Source of the DNA: RUG754 sp964345365
GTDB lineage: Bacteria > Bacillota > Clostridia > Peptostreptococcales > Anaerovoracaceae
DNA: 64,000 nt
Direction: 5' to 3'
Assembly: GCA_964345365.1 (NCBI GenBank)
Contig: CAYFQR010000001.1
Location: forward strand, 1 to 64,000
Translations under genes and position numbers: made by a program
Part shown: positions 18,548 to 27,530 of the stretch, in pieces
How the letters are laid out: the number at the start of each line of letters is the position of its first letter
How positions within the stretch are numbered: the first letter of the stretch is position 1
Notes under the pieces: model-generated
The model's input: only the letters and a program-made list of their open reading frames with translations
Databases searched by the model: none
What the model was told of the DNA's origin: nothing

Positions 18548-19774
18548 TCAATTCCTGCGGCTCATCACAAATTCAGTGTCCGGGTTGGTAAAGCTGACAT
18601 TTCCTGAGCTGTCCAAAAAAATCGCTTCTATGCTGCCATACTTTTTCGATGAATTAAGACGATTAATGAGCTTAGTCCCTTCATCAACTCCCAGTGCCAG
18701 ACATGCAGTCGACAAGCCGTCACAATCCGCCGAATACCCCGCATCCGCTATTACGCTGACCTGCACAAGGCCTGACTGTACGGGCATACCCGTCTTCGGG
18801 TCGAGAACGTGATGGTATCTCTCACCGTCAATCTCTATGTACCTTTCATATGTGCCCGAGGTTACTATCGTGACATCTCTCGCCGGCATAGTGCCTAAAA
18901 GTTCCCGTGTTTCACTCAGCGGATATACAATTCCCAAGTTAAAATCAATCGTCGTTTCCGAGGATTCTTTTTCATATTCGGCGCTTAAAGCCTTGCCGCC
19001 TATTGCGACAATATTGCCGCCGAGATTGACGACTCCGCTTACGACACCCTTCTCACGCAAAAAATCCGCCGCCTTATCCGCAATATACCCCTTGGCGATT
19101 CCGCCCAAGTCTATTTCAATTTCGGGGTCTTTTATTTTAATGTATCCTGTGGATTCATCTATAACTATTTTCTTGTAGTCGATGTGACTTACAGCTTCCT
19201 TTAATACATCCTCCGGCGGTACGGCATTCTCGGAATCTTCGCTTACCGCATCATCGAAGCTGTGAAAATCCCAAAGTTTTGATGCCTTGCCGATTGTTAT
19301 ATCGAACATGCCTCCCGAAAGCTCGCCGAATTCTATTCCTTTCTTGATAACCTCAATCGTTTCCTTTTCGACTTGAATCGGCATTCCTGCAGACTTGTTT
19401 ATCTTGTCGATATCCGAGCCCTCAATAGTTTTTGATAAGATTTTCTCGTAGTCTGAAATCAATTTGAAGCATTCCGTGATTATTTCGTTGTACTTATTAT
19501 TAAGTTTTTCCTCGCTGAAAGCTGACGGTTCACTGTCCACTCTTCCTCCAAATGCCTTGTTCATGTCAACTCTGTATATGGTAATATCGCAGAGCGTGTT
19601 CAGATGAAATGATTCTTTCTTATAACCGCTCCAGTCAGCCTTACTTCCTACGACGACCTCATCAAAAGAACATGCGCTTAGATTACTCGCTGCCGAGACG
19701 AACATGGCGAAACCGACAAGAATCGTAACCGCCTTTTTTATTATTAATTTTATTTCTTTTTCTCTTTTATCCAT
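18548..19774 (-). CDS. apbE: FAD:protein FMN transferase, lipoprotein
   Basis: Extracytoplasmic flavinyltransferase that links FMN to threonine of proteins such as RnfG and RnfD. The start at 19774 (MDKREKEIK) gives a lipoprotein signal with lipobox NLSAC. The core contains DLGGIAKGYIADKAADFL, VNLGGNIVAIGG and the YHHVLDPKTGMPV segment typical of ApbE. The total of about 408 residues is slightly long, with an acidic insertion near AVSEDSENAVPPEDVL. The reading frame extends upstream into the repeat element at 19880-20046, which is not expected to be coding. The rnf operon 3.5 kb away contains the expected substrates. Confidence 0.9.
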   Translation of the reverse strand: MDKREKEIKLIIKKAVTILVGFAMFVSAASNLSACSFDEVVVGSKADWSGYKKESFHLNTLCDITIYRVDMNKAFGGRVDSEPSAFSEEKLNNKYNEIITECFKLISDYEKILSKTIEGSDIDKINKSAGMPIQVEKETIEVIKKGIEFGELSGGMFDITIGKASKLWDFHSFDDAVSEDSENAVPPEDVLKEAVSHIDYKKIVIDESTGYIKIKDPEIEIDLGGIAKGYIADKAADFLREKGVVSGVVNLGGNIVAIGGKALSAEYEKESSETTIDFNLGIVYPLSETRELLGTMPARDVTIVTSGTYERYIEIDGERYHHVLDPKTGMPVQSGLVQVSVIADAGYSADCDGLSTACLALGVDEGTKLINRLNSSKKYGSIEAIFLDSSGNVSFTNPDTEFVMSRRN

Positions 19775-19879
19775 ATGTTTTCTTTTGCCTGCCTTTAATG
19801 TCATTTTATCTCTTACTATTCTATCATTTTTTGCATGCGATTCCAACTTTTTTATTTTCCTGCTTATTACACTAAAAAT

Positions 19880-20046
19880 ATGATATAATAGCTGCATGCG
19901 CAGCTATCATATGAAATCATATCGCCGTGCGATTATTTTGCCTTCGCAGACTCGGCAAAATCGCACATGGCTGAATTATATCATGTAAACATGATATAAT
20001 AGCTGCATGCGCAGCTATTATATAAAATCATATCGCCGTGCGATAG
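19880..20046. repeat. Dispersed palindromic element, copy B
   Basis: Second copy of the element at 7291-7445, with the shared core at 19915-20019. Here the terminal hairpin (GCTGCATGCGCAGC) occurs on both sides and the CATATCGCCGTGCGA block begins again at 20026, suggesting a longer or tandemly repeated element. It lies between the divergent apbE and NusG-II genes. Confidence 0.8.
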
Positions 20047-20099
20047 TTACTGCTGTGTTTCGGTGTTGCGGCACAGTGAAATTTAATTGATATATTATT

Positions 20100-20477
20100 A
20101 TGAAAATTATTAAAAAATCCGACATTATTCTGTTTTTAATATTGGTTGTCTTCGGTTTGGCCGTGTCGCTGTTTTTTTTGCCAAAAGGAGAAAAAACGGG
20201 TGGGGATATCGTCAAGGTCAGCGTTGACGGTGAGCATTACGGCTCTTACTCTATCAATGAAGATAGGGAAATTGAGATTAAAAACGGTGATAAACTGAAT
20301 ATAATTAAAATTGAGGGCGGCACCGTACGGATGCTTCATTCGAGCTGCAAGAACCAAGTCTGCGTTAATTCCGGCAAGATTAAAGAGCTTAAGACGAATA
20401 TCGTCTGCCTCCCTAATAGAGTAGTAATTGAGATCGAAGGCGAGAACGGAGGTGATACGGATGTCGTCTCCGGCTAA
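20100..20477 (+). CDS. NusG domain II-containing membrane-anchored protein
   Basis: A 125-residue protein with one N-terminal transmembrane segment (IILFLILVVFGLAVSLFFLP) and a small extracytoplasmic beta domain of the NusG-II type. The family motif of two nearby cysteines is visible (HSSCKNQVCVNSGKI, followed by IVCLPNRVVIEI). Its function is not established; in Clostridia it is commonly found next to a Gx transporter gene and ApbE, as here. The stop overlaps the next gene by 17 bases. Confidence 0.8.
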   Translation: MKIIKKSDIILFLILVVFGLAVSLFFLPKGEKTGGDIVKVSVDGEHYGSYSINEDREIEIKNGDKLNIIKIEGGTVRMLHSSCKNQVCVNSGKIKELKTNIVCLPNRVVIEIEGENGGDTDVVSG

Positions 20478-21111
20478 GAATGATGTAAATCCAAACACGG
20501 ATACTCGCGCGTGTGCCGGCGCCGAGCCAACGCCCATCGATAAAACCGAAAATCCGAATATCGCTTTGACGGGCGGCGAGCTCATTTACGGAATCCGCAG
20601 GCGTGACATTCTGACCTTAAGGCTGTCAATAGCCGCAATGTTTGCTGCACTTGCACTGATTTTCAGTTATATAGAGGTTTTAGTCCCTATACCTGTTCCG
20701 ATGCCGGGAGTTAAGCTCGGGATAGCGAACCTCGTAATTCTGATTGCTATATACAGGATGAACTTTCGATACGCCTTCGCTATAAATATGGTCAGGATAT
20801 TGGTAGCAGGGCTGCTGTTCAACGGTGTATTCGGCATGCTGTACTCCCTTTCAGGCGGCATACTCAGCCTGCTCGTTATGTATATCCTCTACAGGACACG
20901 TCTTTTCAGCATGGTCGGAATCAGTATGGCGGGAGGTGTGATGCATAATTTAGGCCAGCTGTTTTTAGCATGCATACTCGTATCCAACCTTACCTTGATG
21001 AGCTATTTTTCGGTTCTGATGTTTTCGGGACTTATAAGCGGTATATTGATAGGCTTTTTTGCCTACATAATCGAAAAAAGACTGCCTCAATTTATAAGTG
21101 CAACATTTTAA
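20461..21111 (+). CDS. Gx transporter family / heptaprenyl diphosphate synthase component I-like protein
   Basis: An integral membrane protein of about 216 residues with 5-6 hydrophobic segments, of the Gx transporter family that is often annotated as heptaprenyl diphosphate synthase component I. The ATG at 20461 is chosen over 20428 because GGAGGTG (20448-20454) lies six bases ahead of it. The segment PIPMPGVKLGIANLVILIAIY is typical of the family. An S-component-like transport role is plausible but unproven. It is translationally coupled to the NusG-II gene. Confidence 0.75.
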   Translation: MSSPAKNDVNPNTDTRACAGAEPTPIDKTENPNIALTGGELIYGIRRRDILTLRLSIAAMFAALALIFSYIEVLVPIPVPMPGVKLGIANLVILIAIYRMNFRYAFAINMVRILVAGLLFNGVFGMLYSLSGGILSLLVMYILYRTRLFSMVGISMAGGVMHNLGQLFLACILVSNLTLMSYFSVLMFSGLISGILIGFFAYIIEKRLPQFISATF

Positions 21112-21134
21112 TAAAAATCTAAGGAGAACGCTTT

Positions 21135-22061
21135 ATGGATAAAGAACGAATAAATGATGTCCTCGACGAAAGCTACAAGGTAGGTTTGGAAGTTATACCT
21201 GAGGGAGAAGTTGCAACTTATATTCCGGAACTCGCAAAGGCGAACAAATCCGACCTCGGCATCGTACTCCACACGAGGAAGCGCGAGCTTTTCAGCATCG
21301 GAGACTGTGAAACACGTTTCACTATTCAAAGCATTTCAAAGGTGATTTCACTATGTGTGGCGCTTGAAGAATACGGTTTCCGTCGTGTTTTTTCAAATGT
21401 AGGAATGGAACCGTCGGGTGAAGCTTTCAACTCGATAGTCGAGCTTGACCTTCAGTCAAATAAGCCGTTTAATCCCATGATTAACTCCGGGGCAATCGCT
21501 GTTGAGAATATGCTGCTGAACAAATACAGCTTTGATGAACTCCTCACAATAACTCGAAAGCTATGCGCCGATAAAGATATATCGCTGAATAACGATGTCT
21601 TTCTTTCGGAGATGAATACGGCATCACGGAATCGTGCGATAGCATATCTTCTTGATTCAAAGGGGATAGTTAAAGGGTTTGTGGAGGAAACAATAGGGTT
21701 CTATACAAAGATGTGTTCGCTTAATGTCACGGCAAAATCCCTTGCGAATTTAGGGCTGACCCTCGCGCTCGGCGGTGTAAGCTCATATACGGGGGAGAGG
21801 CTTCTCAGACCTGAAACGGTCAAGATTGTAAAGACAATAATGTTTACATGCGGGATGTACGACGGTTCGGGGCAATTCGCGGTCGAAGTCGGGCTTCCTA
21901 CGAAATCGGGTGTCGGCGGCGGTCTGCTGTCGGTAGTCGACAAAGAAATGGGCATAGGGATATACGGCCCTTCCCTCGACGAAAAAGGAAACTCCGTCGC
22001 AGGCAAGGCAGCGCTTAAGAATATTTCATCGGAGCTGGGGCTGCATCTTTTCTATTCGTGA
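21135..22061 (+). CDS. glsA: Glutaminase A
   Basis: Hydrolyses glutamine to glutamate and ammonia in the cytoplasm. The 308-residue length and the serine-dependent beta-lactamase-like motifs match: the catalytic SxxK is SISK (in FTIQSISKVISL), followed by NPMINSGAIA and the C-terminal PTKSGVGGGLL. AAGGAG lies eight bases before the start. It lies 23 bases downstream of the Gx transporter gene on the same strand, followed by a strong terminator. With glutamine synthetase at 41.9 kb both directions of the glutamine cycle are in the window. Confidence 0.95.
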   Translation: MDKERINDVLDESYKVGLEVIPEGEVATYIPELAKANKSDLGIVLHTRKRELFSIGDCETRFTIQSISKVISLCVALEEYGFRRVFSNVGMEPSGEAFNSIVELDLQSNKPFNPMINSGAIAVENMLLNKYSFDELLTITRKLCADKDISLNNDVFLSEMNTASRNRAIAYLLDSKGIVKGFVEETIGFYTKMCSLNVTAKSLANLGLTLALGGVSSYTGERLLRPETVKIVKTIMFTCGMYDGSGQFAVEVGLPTKSGVGGGLLSVVDKEMGIGIYGPSLDEKGNSVAGKAALKNISSELGLHLFYS

Positions 22062-22078
22062 TGTCCTGCAATAAAATC

Positions 22079-22105
22079 GGCGCCACCTTTTAGGTGGCGC
22101 CTTAT
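22079..22105 (+). terminator. Terminator of the NusG-II/Gx/glsA unit
   Basis: Perfect 9-bp stem GGCGCCACC (22079-22087) and GGTGGCGCC (22093-22101) with a five-base loop, located between the convergent glsA and rnfB genes. Confidence 0.8.
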
Positions 22106-22128
22106 TTATCTTTTTAGAAAGTTTGGTC

Positions 22129-23085
22129 TTAAGCTTCTGTCTTAGGTGTTTCCGCCGTTTTATTTTCTACTGCCGGAGCTTCTTTCTTAGGCTCTTCCGG
22201 TTTAGATGCAGGCGTTTCCGCCGGCTTGTCCTTTGGCGAAGGTGCTTCCGCCGGTTTAGCAACCTTAGGTGCCGGAGCCTGCCTTTTCGCTCTCATGTTG
22301 TTGATTGCTCTTGTTGGGCAAACTTTTGCACATAAGCCGCAATTCTTGCACTTTTCAGGGTCGATGAAAGCATGGTTGTTTTCGAGTGTGATAGCCTCGA
22401 ATTTACATTCTTTGACGCATTTGCCGCAGCCTATGCAGCCCACGAGACAAGCTTTGAGCGTATCTGCTCCTCTGTCGGCATTTTGGCACTGTACGACAAC
22501 CTTGTTCTTTGCAGGAGAAATCCTGATGACATTCTTAGGGCATGCAGTCGCACAAGCTCCGCAACCCGTACAAAGTTCACGGGCAACTACCGCAACCCCG
22601 TCGCAAACTTTGATTGCTCCGAATTGACAAACCTTTTCACAGTCGCCGAGTCCGAGGCAGCCGTATTTACAGGCATTCATTCCCCCAAAAAGAGCTGCTG
22701 CCGCACTGCATGATTCAGGCCCCTGATATTCGGACATCTTCTTGGCAAATTTATTGCTTCCGTTGCACATAACTACTGCAACATTCGGTTCCGCAGAACC
22801 CGCTTCCATTCCTAAAATCGCGCCGAGCTGCGCTGCACAATCCGCACCGCCTACAGGGCACTTCGTAAGACCTACTCCTTCAGGGTCGGCAGCAAGTGCC
22901 GCAGCATAATCGTCACAGCCTGCAAAGCCGCAACCGCCGCAGTTGGCGCCCGGGAGAGCTTCTCTTAACTGTTCTACCGTTTCGTCAACCGGTACAAAAA
23001 ATACTCTTGAAGCAATAGTGAGGATTACGGCGAATACGAAACCCATTCCTACTACCAAAGCTACCGGTGTTATAATTGGATTCAT
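22129..23085 (-). CDS. rnfB: Rnf complex subunit B (iron-sulfur)
   Basis: Ferredoxin-interacting subunit of the ion-translocating ferredoxin:NAD oxidoreductase. An N-terminal membrane anchor is followed by a [4Fe-4S] domain ([18 protein letters not shown]), then CxxCxxCxxxC ferredoxin motifs ([38 protein letters not shown]). The last 50 residues are a Lys/Pro/Ala/Glu-rich low-complexity tail ([16 protein letters not shown]), an extension seen in some clostridial RnfB. It is the last gene of the rnfCDGEAB operon, 12 bases after rnfA. Confidence 0.95.
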   Translation of the reverse strand: MNPIITPVALVVGMGFVFAVILTIASRVFFVPVDETVEQLREALPGANCGGCGFAGCDDYAAALAADPEGVGLTKCPVGGADCAAQLGAILGMEAGSAEPNVAVVMCNGSNKFAKKMSEYQGPESCSAAAALFGGMNACKYGCLGLGDCEKVCQFGAIKVCDGVAVVARELCTGCGACATACPKNVIRISPAKNKVVVQCQNADRGADTLKACLVGCIGCGKCVKECKFEAITLENNHAFIDPEKCKNCGLCAKVCPTRAINNMRAKRQAPAPKVAKPAEAPSPKDKPAETPASKPEEPKKEAPAVENKTAETPKTEA

Positions 23086-23097
23086 TCTGTCGCCTCC

Positions 23098-23673
23098 TTA
23101 TCCCACAAGACCGCCGAATCCCATGAAAGCAAGGGAAAGTAAAGCAGCCGTTGTCATTGTAATAGGTACGCCTCTGAACGGTACAGGAATGTTCGGGTTA
23201 TTTTCAAGCTTTGTTCTCATTCCGGAGAATATAATCATAGCAAGAAGGAAACCGATTCCTGCGCCGAGAGCGTTTACGAGTGACTGCGGATAGTTGTATC
23301 CTAAGTCTATGTTGTTTATGCACACACCGAGTACAGCACAGTTAGTGGTAATAAGAGGAAGATATACGCCGAGCGCTCTGTGAAGAGCAGGTATATATTT
23401 CTTTAATACCATTTCCACGAACTGTACAAGTGCCGCAATAATAAGTATGAATACTATAGTCTGTAAATATCCGATTGACCAGAGATTAAGCAGGTTCATA
23501 ATCGGCCAGGTAGCTGCCGTCGCAAGCACCATTACGAAAATAACCGCTACACCCATTCCTATAGCGGAATCGAGTTTCTTCGATACTCCGAGGAAAGGAC
23601 AGATTCCGAGGAACTGAGCGAGTACATAGTTATTTACGAGTATCATCGCTAATAATATTGTCAAATACTGCAT
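23098..23673 (-). CDS. rnfA: Rnf complex subunit A
   Basis: A 191-residue integral membrane subunit with six predicted helices. The conserved cysteine-containing half-helices are present (NNYVLAQFLGICPFLGVS and LITTNCAVLG), which place the intramembrane [2Fe-2S] cluster shared with RnfE. The gene abuts rnfE, sharing base 23673. Confidence 0.95.
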   Translation of the reverse strand: MQYLTILLAMILVNNYVLAQFLGICPFLGVSKKLDSAIGMGVAVIFVMVLATAATWPIMNLLNLWSIGYLQTIVFILIIAALVQFVEMVLKKYIPALHRALGVYLPLITTNCAVLGVCINNIDLGYNYPQSLVNALGAGIGFLLAMIIFSGMRTKLENNPNIPVPFRGVPITMTTAALLSLAFMGFGGLVG

Positions 23674-24431
23674 TATGCTTCAGCTCCTTTCTTGATTTCT
23701 ATCGCACCTAATTCAGCCACACATTTTTCCTGGCTGCACATAGATGCAAGAGCACAGCCCTGACAGCTGAAATCTTTAGGTGTGCCGCCTTTTCTGTTGA
23801 TAATCCAGTTCACCAGTGCGATTATCAATGCGTAAACAAAGAATCCGCCCGGTGCAAGTGCGATTATCAGCATAGGATGTTCACTGACAAAAGGAATTGC
23901 TATTGTAAGTTTTGATACGAGTTCCTCTCCACCGAGGAAAAATCCCGAACCGATTGTACCGTTTCCGATTACTTCACGGATTGCTCCGATAATTGTAAGC
24001 GAAATTGTGAAACCGATTCCCATGCCGATTCCGTCGAGTGTGGAATCAAGCACTCCATTTTTGTTTGCAAACATCTCGGCACGGCCTAAGATGATGCAGT
24101 TAACAACAATTAACGGAAGGAATACTCCAAGCGAATTATAGAGAGGTTCCGCAAATGCCTGAACTACGAATTGTACGATTGTTACAAAACCTGCAATAAG
24201 CACGATGTAGCAAGGGATACGAACCTTGTCCGGTATTACCTTCGCGAGCAGTGAAATTGCTATGTTGGAACAAACGAGTACCGCAGTCGCAGCGATTCCC
24301 ATACCCATACCGTTAAATGCCGAACTTGTGGTTGCAAGCGTAGGGCAAGTTCCGAGCAGGAGTACGAGGTTAGGGTTTTCTTGGATAATACCCCTGGTTA
24401 GAACTGCTAATTTGCTGATTTTCTTATCCAT
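23673..24431 (-). CDS. rnfE: Rnf complex subunit E
   Basis: A 252-residue membrane subunit paralogous to RnfA in inverted topology, with the matching motifs LVLLLGTCPTLATTS and PLIVVNCIILG. The C-terminal tail has four cysteines in a short span (CQGCALASMCSQEKC), an addition common in clostridial RnfE that might bind a metal. Overlaps with rnfG and rnfA by single bases indicate translational coupling. Confidence 0.94.
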   Translation of the reverse strand: MDKKISKLAVLTRGIIQENPNLVLLLGTCPTLATTSSAFNGMGMGIAATAVLVCSNIAISLLAKVIPDKVRIPCYIVLIAGFVTIVQFVVQAFAEPLYNSLGVFLPLIVVNCIILGRAEMFANKNGVLDSTLDGIGMGIGFTISLTIIGAIREVIGNGTIGSGFFLGGEELVSKLTIAIPFVSEHPMLIIALAPGGFFVYALIIALVNWIINRKGGTPKDFSCQGCALASMCSQEKCVAELGAIEIKKGAEA

Positions 24432-25000
24432 TAGTTAACACCTCCTACCAATTTGAATTGCTCAAGCGCACAGCATACTCCCTGGTAAACTCCGTCTGAG
24501 GAGATGGTCGCTCCGGAAATGAAGCTCACGGCATTGTCCGCTTTGATGTTTGCGGCATTGCCGAGTGCATTTTTCCCTATGTATTGTTCAACGTATGCAG
24601 GCTCGTGAGCCTTAGTTCCGAGGCCCTTGGTATCCGCATGTGCGGTTACCTTAACTCCGGTTATTGCTCCGTCTTGGTCTATGCCTATCATCTCCGTAAG
24701 AAGTCCGCCGAAGGATTTGGTCTGTACGGTTACTACCATTCCTATGCCGTCTGCAATATAGCAGTCCTGAACGAATACCTTGTCAGGAACATGAACATAA
24801 AGCTCGCCGTCATATTCATCAAAGGATTCAGCTGCAGGGAGAAGTTCCGCTCTCGTAGCGTCTGCCGCTCTTGCAGTATTTTCTTCGATAATAGGCGCCG
24901 TTATGTAGTTTACATAAGCGAGTGCAAAAGTAATAACGAGGCAAATAAGCACAAGTACCAATGTCGGTTGTATATTCTCTTTGAAATTTTCGCTTTTCAT
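24431..25000 (-). CDS. rnfG: Rnf complex subunit G (covalent FMN)
   Basis: A 189-residue protein with one N-terminal transmembrane helix and an extracytoplasmic FMN-binding domain. The flavinylation motif SGATISSDGV is near residue 165; the Thr in SGAT is the expected attachment site for the FMN transferred by ApbE, encoded at 18.5-19.8 kb. It overlaps rnfD by 4 bases. Confidence 0.94.
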   Translation of the reverse strand: MKSENFKENIQPTLVLVLICLVITFALAYVNYITAPIIEENTARAADATRAELLPAAESFDEYDGELYVHVPDKVFVQDCYIADGIGMVVTVQTKSFGGLLTEMIGIDQDGAITGVKVTAHADTKGLGTKAHEPAYVEQYIGKNALGNAANIKADNAVSFISGATISSDGVYQGVCCALEQFKLVGGVN

Positions 25001-25971
25001 TTTTTCTTACCTCCATACATTCTTTTTTGGAAAAAGTTGTTGATGAGAGGTGTCAGACAGTTCATGAGAAGAATCGCGAAGGAAACCCCTTCAGGATACT
25101 GTCCCCAAAGTCTTATAACCATTGTCATGATACCGCAGCCGATACCGAAAACAACTTTTCCTTGAGGTAACAGAGGAGATGTAACGTAGTCTGTAGCCAT
25201 GAAGATTGCACCGAGCATTACGCCTCCCGCAAGTATGTGGAAAACAGCAAGCCTTAATGCTTCAGCTTCTCCGGTAGCAGTGTAGTATATAAACGCAAAC
25301 ACGAAAACCGTACCTATGAAGAAGCAAGGAATGATAGGGCTGATGATTTTTTTCCATACGAGGAAGATTCCGCCGATGATAAGAGCTATCGCCGATACTT
25401 CACCGAACGAACCTCCTACGAAGCCGAGAAGCATCTGCAAATTTGACGGAAGAACCGCCATGTTCCCCTCGGCAAGCACTCCGAGCGGAGTAGCGGTGGA
25501 GGTGGCATCTGCCGCCATCTTCGGTACCGTCCACGTGGTCATGTCGGTTGCAAAGGATATGAATAATACTATACGTGCGGTTATAGCAGGGTTTACGACG
25601 TTTCTGCCGAGTCCGCCGAAGAGCTGCTTGATAATCACGATTGCGACGAAGTCACCGACTACAAGTATCCAAATCGGAAGTCCGGACGGAACATTGAATG
25701 CGATGAGCATTCCGGTAAGAGCTGCCGAAAGGTCAGAGACCGTCTCACTCCTCTTCATCATCTTGTTCCATGCCCATTCAAAGAATATGGAAGCTGCTAT
25801 TGAAACTGCCGTAAGAAGCAGTACTCTCGGCCCGAATACATATGTGCTCACGCCAAGTGCAGGCAAAAGCGCAATTATAACCAAGAGCATGGTTTTTTGC
25901 GTATCTAATGCTGTCACAAGATGCGGTGAGGAGGACACGATTAAATTGTCAAAATATTTCTTTTCGTTCAT
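24997..25971 (-). CDS. rnfD: Rnf complex subunit D
   Basis: A 324-residue membrane subunit with about nine hydrophobic segments. The covalent FMN site of the family corresponds to TSTATPLGVL (about residue 150), the equivalent of the usual SGATPL; the Gly is replaced by Thr-Ala. It also has GGLGRNVVNPA, a conserved NQR/RNF D/B signature. It overlaps rnfC by 4 bases. Confidence 0.94.
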   Translation of the reverse strand: MNEKKYFDNLIVSSSPHLVTALDTQKTMLLVIIALLPALGVSTYVFGPRVLLLTAVSIAASIFFEWAWNKMMKRSETVSDLSAALTGMLIAFNVPSGLPIWILVVGDFVAIVIIKQLFGGLGRNVVNPAITARIVLFISFATDMTTWTVPKMAADATSTATPLGVLAEGNMAVLPSNLQMLLGFVGGSFGEVSAIALIIGGIFLVWKKIISPIIPCFFIGTVFVFAFIYYTATGEAEALRLAVFHILAGGVMLGAIFMATDYVTSPLLPQGKVVFGIGCGIMTMVIRLWGQYPEGVSFAILLMNCLTPLINNFFQKRMYGGKKK

Positions 25972-27281
25972 TTAATTCCGGCCTCCTTTACTATTTCTTT
26001 TGCGAGGGTGTTCATGAATCCGAGCGGTCTGTGTGCCGGACATACATATGAACATGAACCGCAGTTCATACACTGGTTGACGTCCAAATCAAAGAGAGCC
26101 TGTGCGTCGTTCATCTCGTAAGCCTCTGCAAGAGCAGTCGGAATCAGATTGAACGGGCATGCTTGGAAGCAACGTCCGCAGTTTATGCAGGCCGTTTCTT
26201 CTTTTACCTCGGACTGTGCCTTTGTGAAGGCTAAGATAGCGTTGTTATTCTTAACGATAGGCATTGCATCGCTTGGAATGGCTCTGCCCATCATAGGTCC
26301 GCCCATGAGTATCTTACGAGGTTCATGTTTGTAGCCGCCGCAGAATTTAATTACATCATGGATTAATGAGCCGATTGGGGCAATAACATTTTTGGGAATT
26401 GCCACGGCATCTCCGTCAACCGTCATCCTTTTTTCTATAAGAGGCATTCCTGTTCTGAAATATTTGCCCACCATCATTACTGTTGTAACATTGTTAAGTA
26501 TGCAGCCCATGTCGGCAGGGAGTACTCCCGCTCTCATTTCTTTACCGAACAATTCATAAACGAGTACACGCTCGGCTCCCTTAGGGTATCTTGCCTGTAG
26601 CGTGAACGTCTCGATATTCTTGATGCCTTTTTCGGCAAGGTATCTGTTGATGTGGTCAATAGCGTCCTGCTTGTTGTCCTCAATGGCAATATATGCCTTG
26701 TCGAGTCCGTCATACTTCATTATCATGAGGCAGCCGTTTATCAAGTCTTCGGTATCTTCAAGCATGCATCTGTGGTCGGAAGTGATGAACGGCTCGCATT
26801 CTGCCGCATTTACCACGAGGTAGTGAACTTCATCGATGTTCTTAGGATTGAATTTGATGCTCGTAGGGAAAGATGCTCCTCCGAGTCCTACCAAACCCGA
26901 ATTTCTTACCTCTGCTACGAACTCCGCCAAATCCTTAGGCTCCGCAGGAACTTTAACTTCCTCCGATATTGCCTGTTTTTTGTCTGTTTCTATCACGACC
27001 AGTGTGTCAAAGCCACCTGCGGCGGATCTTGCCTGCTCGATACTTTTAACGGTACCGGATACGCTGGAATGGATAGGCGCACTTACGAAGGCTTCAGTGT
27101 CTCCGATTTTTTGTCCGACCTTTACGTAGTCACCTTTGCCGACAAGCGGCTTGCAAGGTGCTCCGATGTGCTGAGACATTGAAATCTTTACAATGTCAGG
27201 TACAGGCATTACTTCAGTGGCACAACCGGCGGTGTGCTTATAATGACTGACATGAACACTGCTTAGGTGTTTTTTGCTCAT
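25968..27281 (-). CDS. rnfC: Rnf complex subunit C (NADH/flavin-binding)
   Basis: First gene of the operon and the NAD-reducing peripheral subunit. The start at 27281 (MSKKHLSSVH) is chosen because AAAGGAAGG lies about ten bases ahead; the longer frame from 27317 is less likely. The 437-residue protein has a barrel-sandwich N-terminus, a Complex I 51-kDa-like Rossmann region (GLVGLGGASFPTSIKF), an SLBB-like segment and two [4Fe-4S] motifs at the C-terminus (CINCGRCFQACPFN and CMNCGSCSYVCPAHRP). The gene order C-D-G-E-A-B is that of acetogens and other Clostridia. Confidence 0.95.
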   Translation of the reverse strand: MSKKHLSSVHVSHYKHTAGCATEVMPVPDIVKISMSQHIGAPCKPLVGKGDYVKVGQKIGDTEAFVSAPIHSSVSGTVKSIEQARSAAGGFDTLVVIETDKKQAISEEVKVPAEPKDLAEFVAEVRNSGLVGLGGASFPTSIKFNPKNIDEVHYLVVNAAECEPFITSDHRCMLEDTEDLINGCLMIMKYDGLDKAYIAIEDNKQDAIDHINRYLAEKGIKNIETFTLQARYPKGAERVLVYELFGKEMRAGVLPADMGCILNNVTTVMMVGKYFRTGMPLIEKRMTVDGDAVAIPKNVIAPIGSLIHDVIKFCGGYKHEPRKILMGGPMMGRAIPSDAMPIVKNNNAILAFTKAQSEVKEETACINCGRCFQACPFNLIPTALAEAYEMNDAQALFDLDVNQCMNCGSCSYVCPAHRPLGFMNTLAKEIVKEAGIK

Positions 27282-27458
27282 TTTAGTGAGACCTTCCTTT
27301 CTAAATATTACTGTCATTTGTATGAGTACGGTTATGTGCCGCCATCACGCAGGATGACATCCGTTGCATATAACCTTGAGCATGCGAAAGTTTCGTAAAA
27401 ATATCACAGAATCATTAGACAATACCCATACAAAATACATTATACATAAACAAAAAAC

Positions 27459-27497
27459 AAAAAGCACTAAATATTTAATATTATATTCAGTGCCTTT
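27459..27497 (-). terminator. Terminator downstream of the HD-GYP remnant
   Basis: A long AT-rich stem with AAAGCACT/AGTGCCTTT ends. On the minus strand it runs into T5GT6, 34 bases after the HD-GYP stop. Confidence 0.7.
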
Positions 27498-27530
27498 GTG
27501 TATTTTAACATATAATTATCATTTGTTAAA

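Noticed and set aside
19774..19897. Longer ApbE start at 19897
   Set aside because: The extra 41 codons lie partly in the repeat element, lack a ribosome site and would bury the lipoprotein signal.
22129..22300. Frameshift at the C-terminus of RnfB
   Set aside because: The low-complexity Pro/Lys/Glu tail is in one open frame and such tails occur in other clostridial RnfB proteins.
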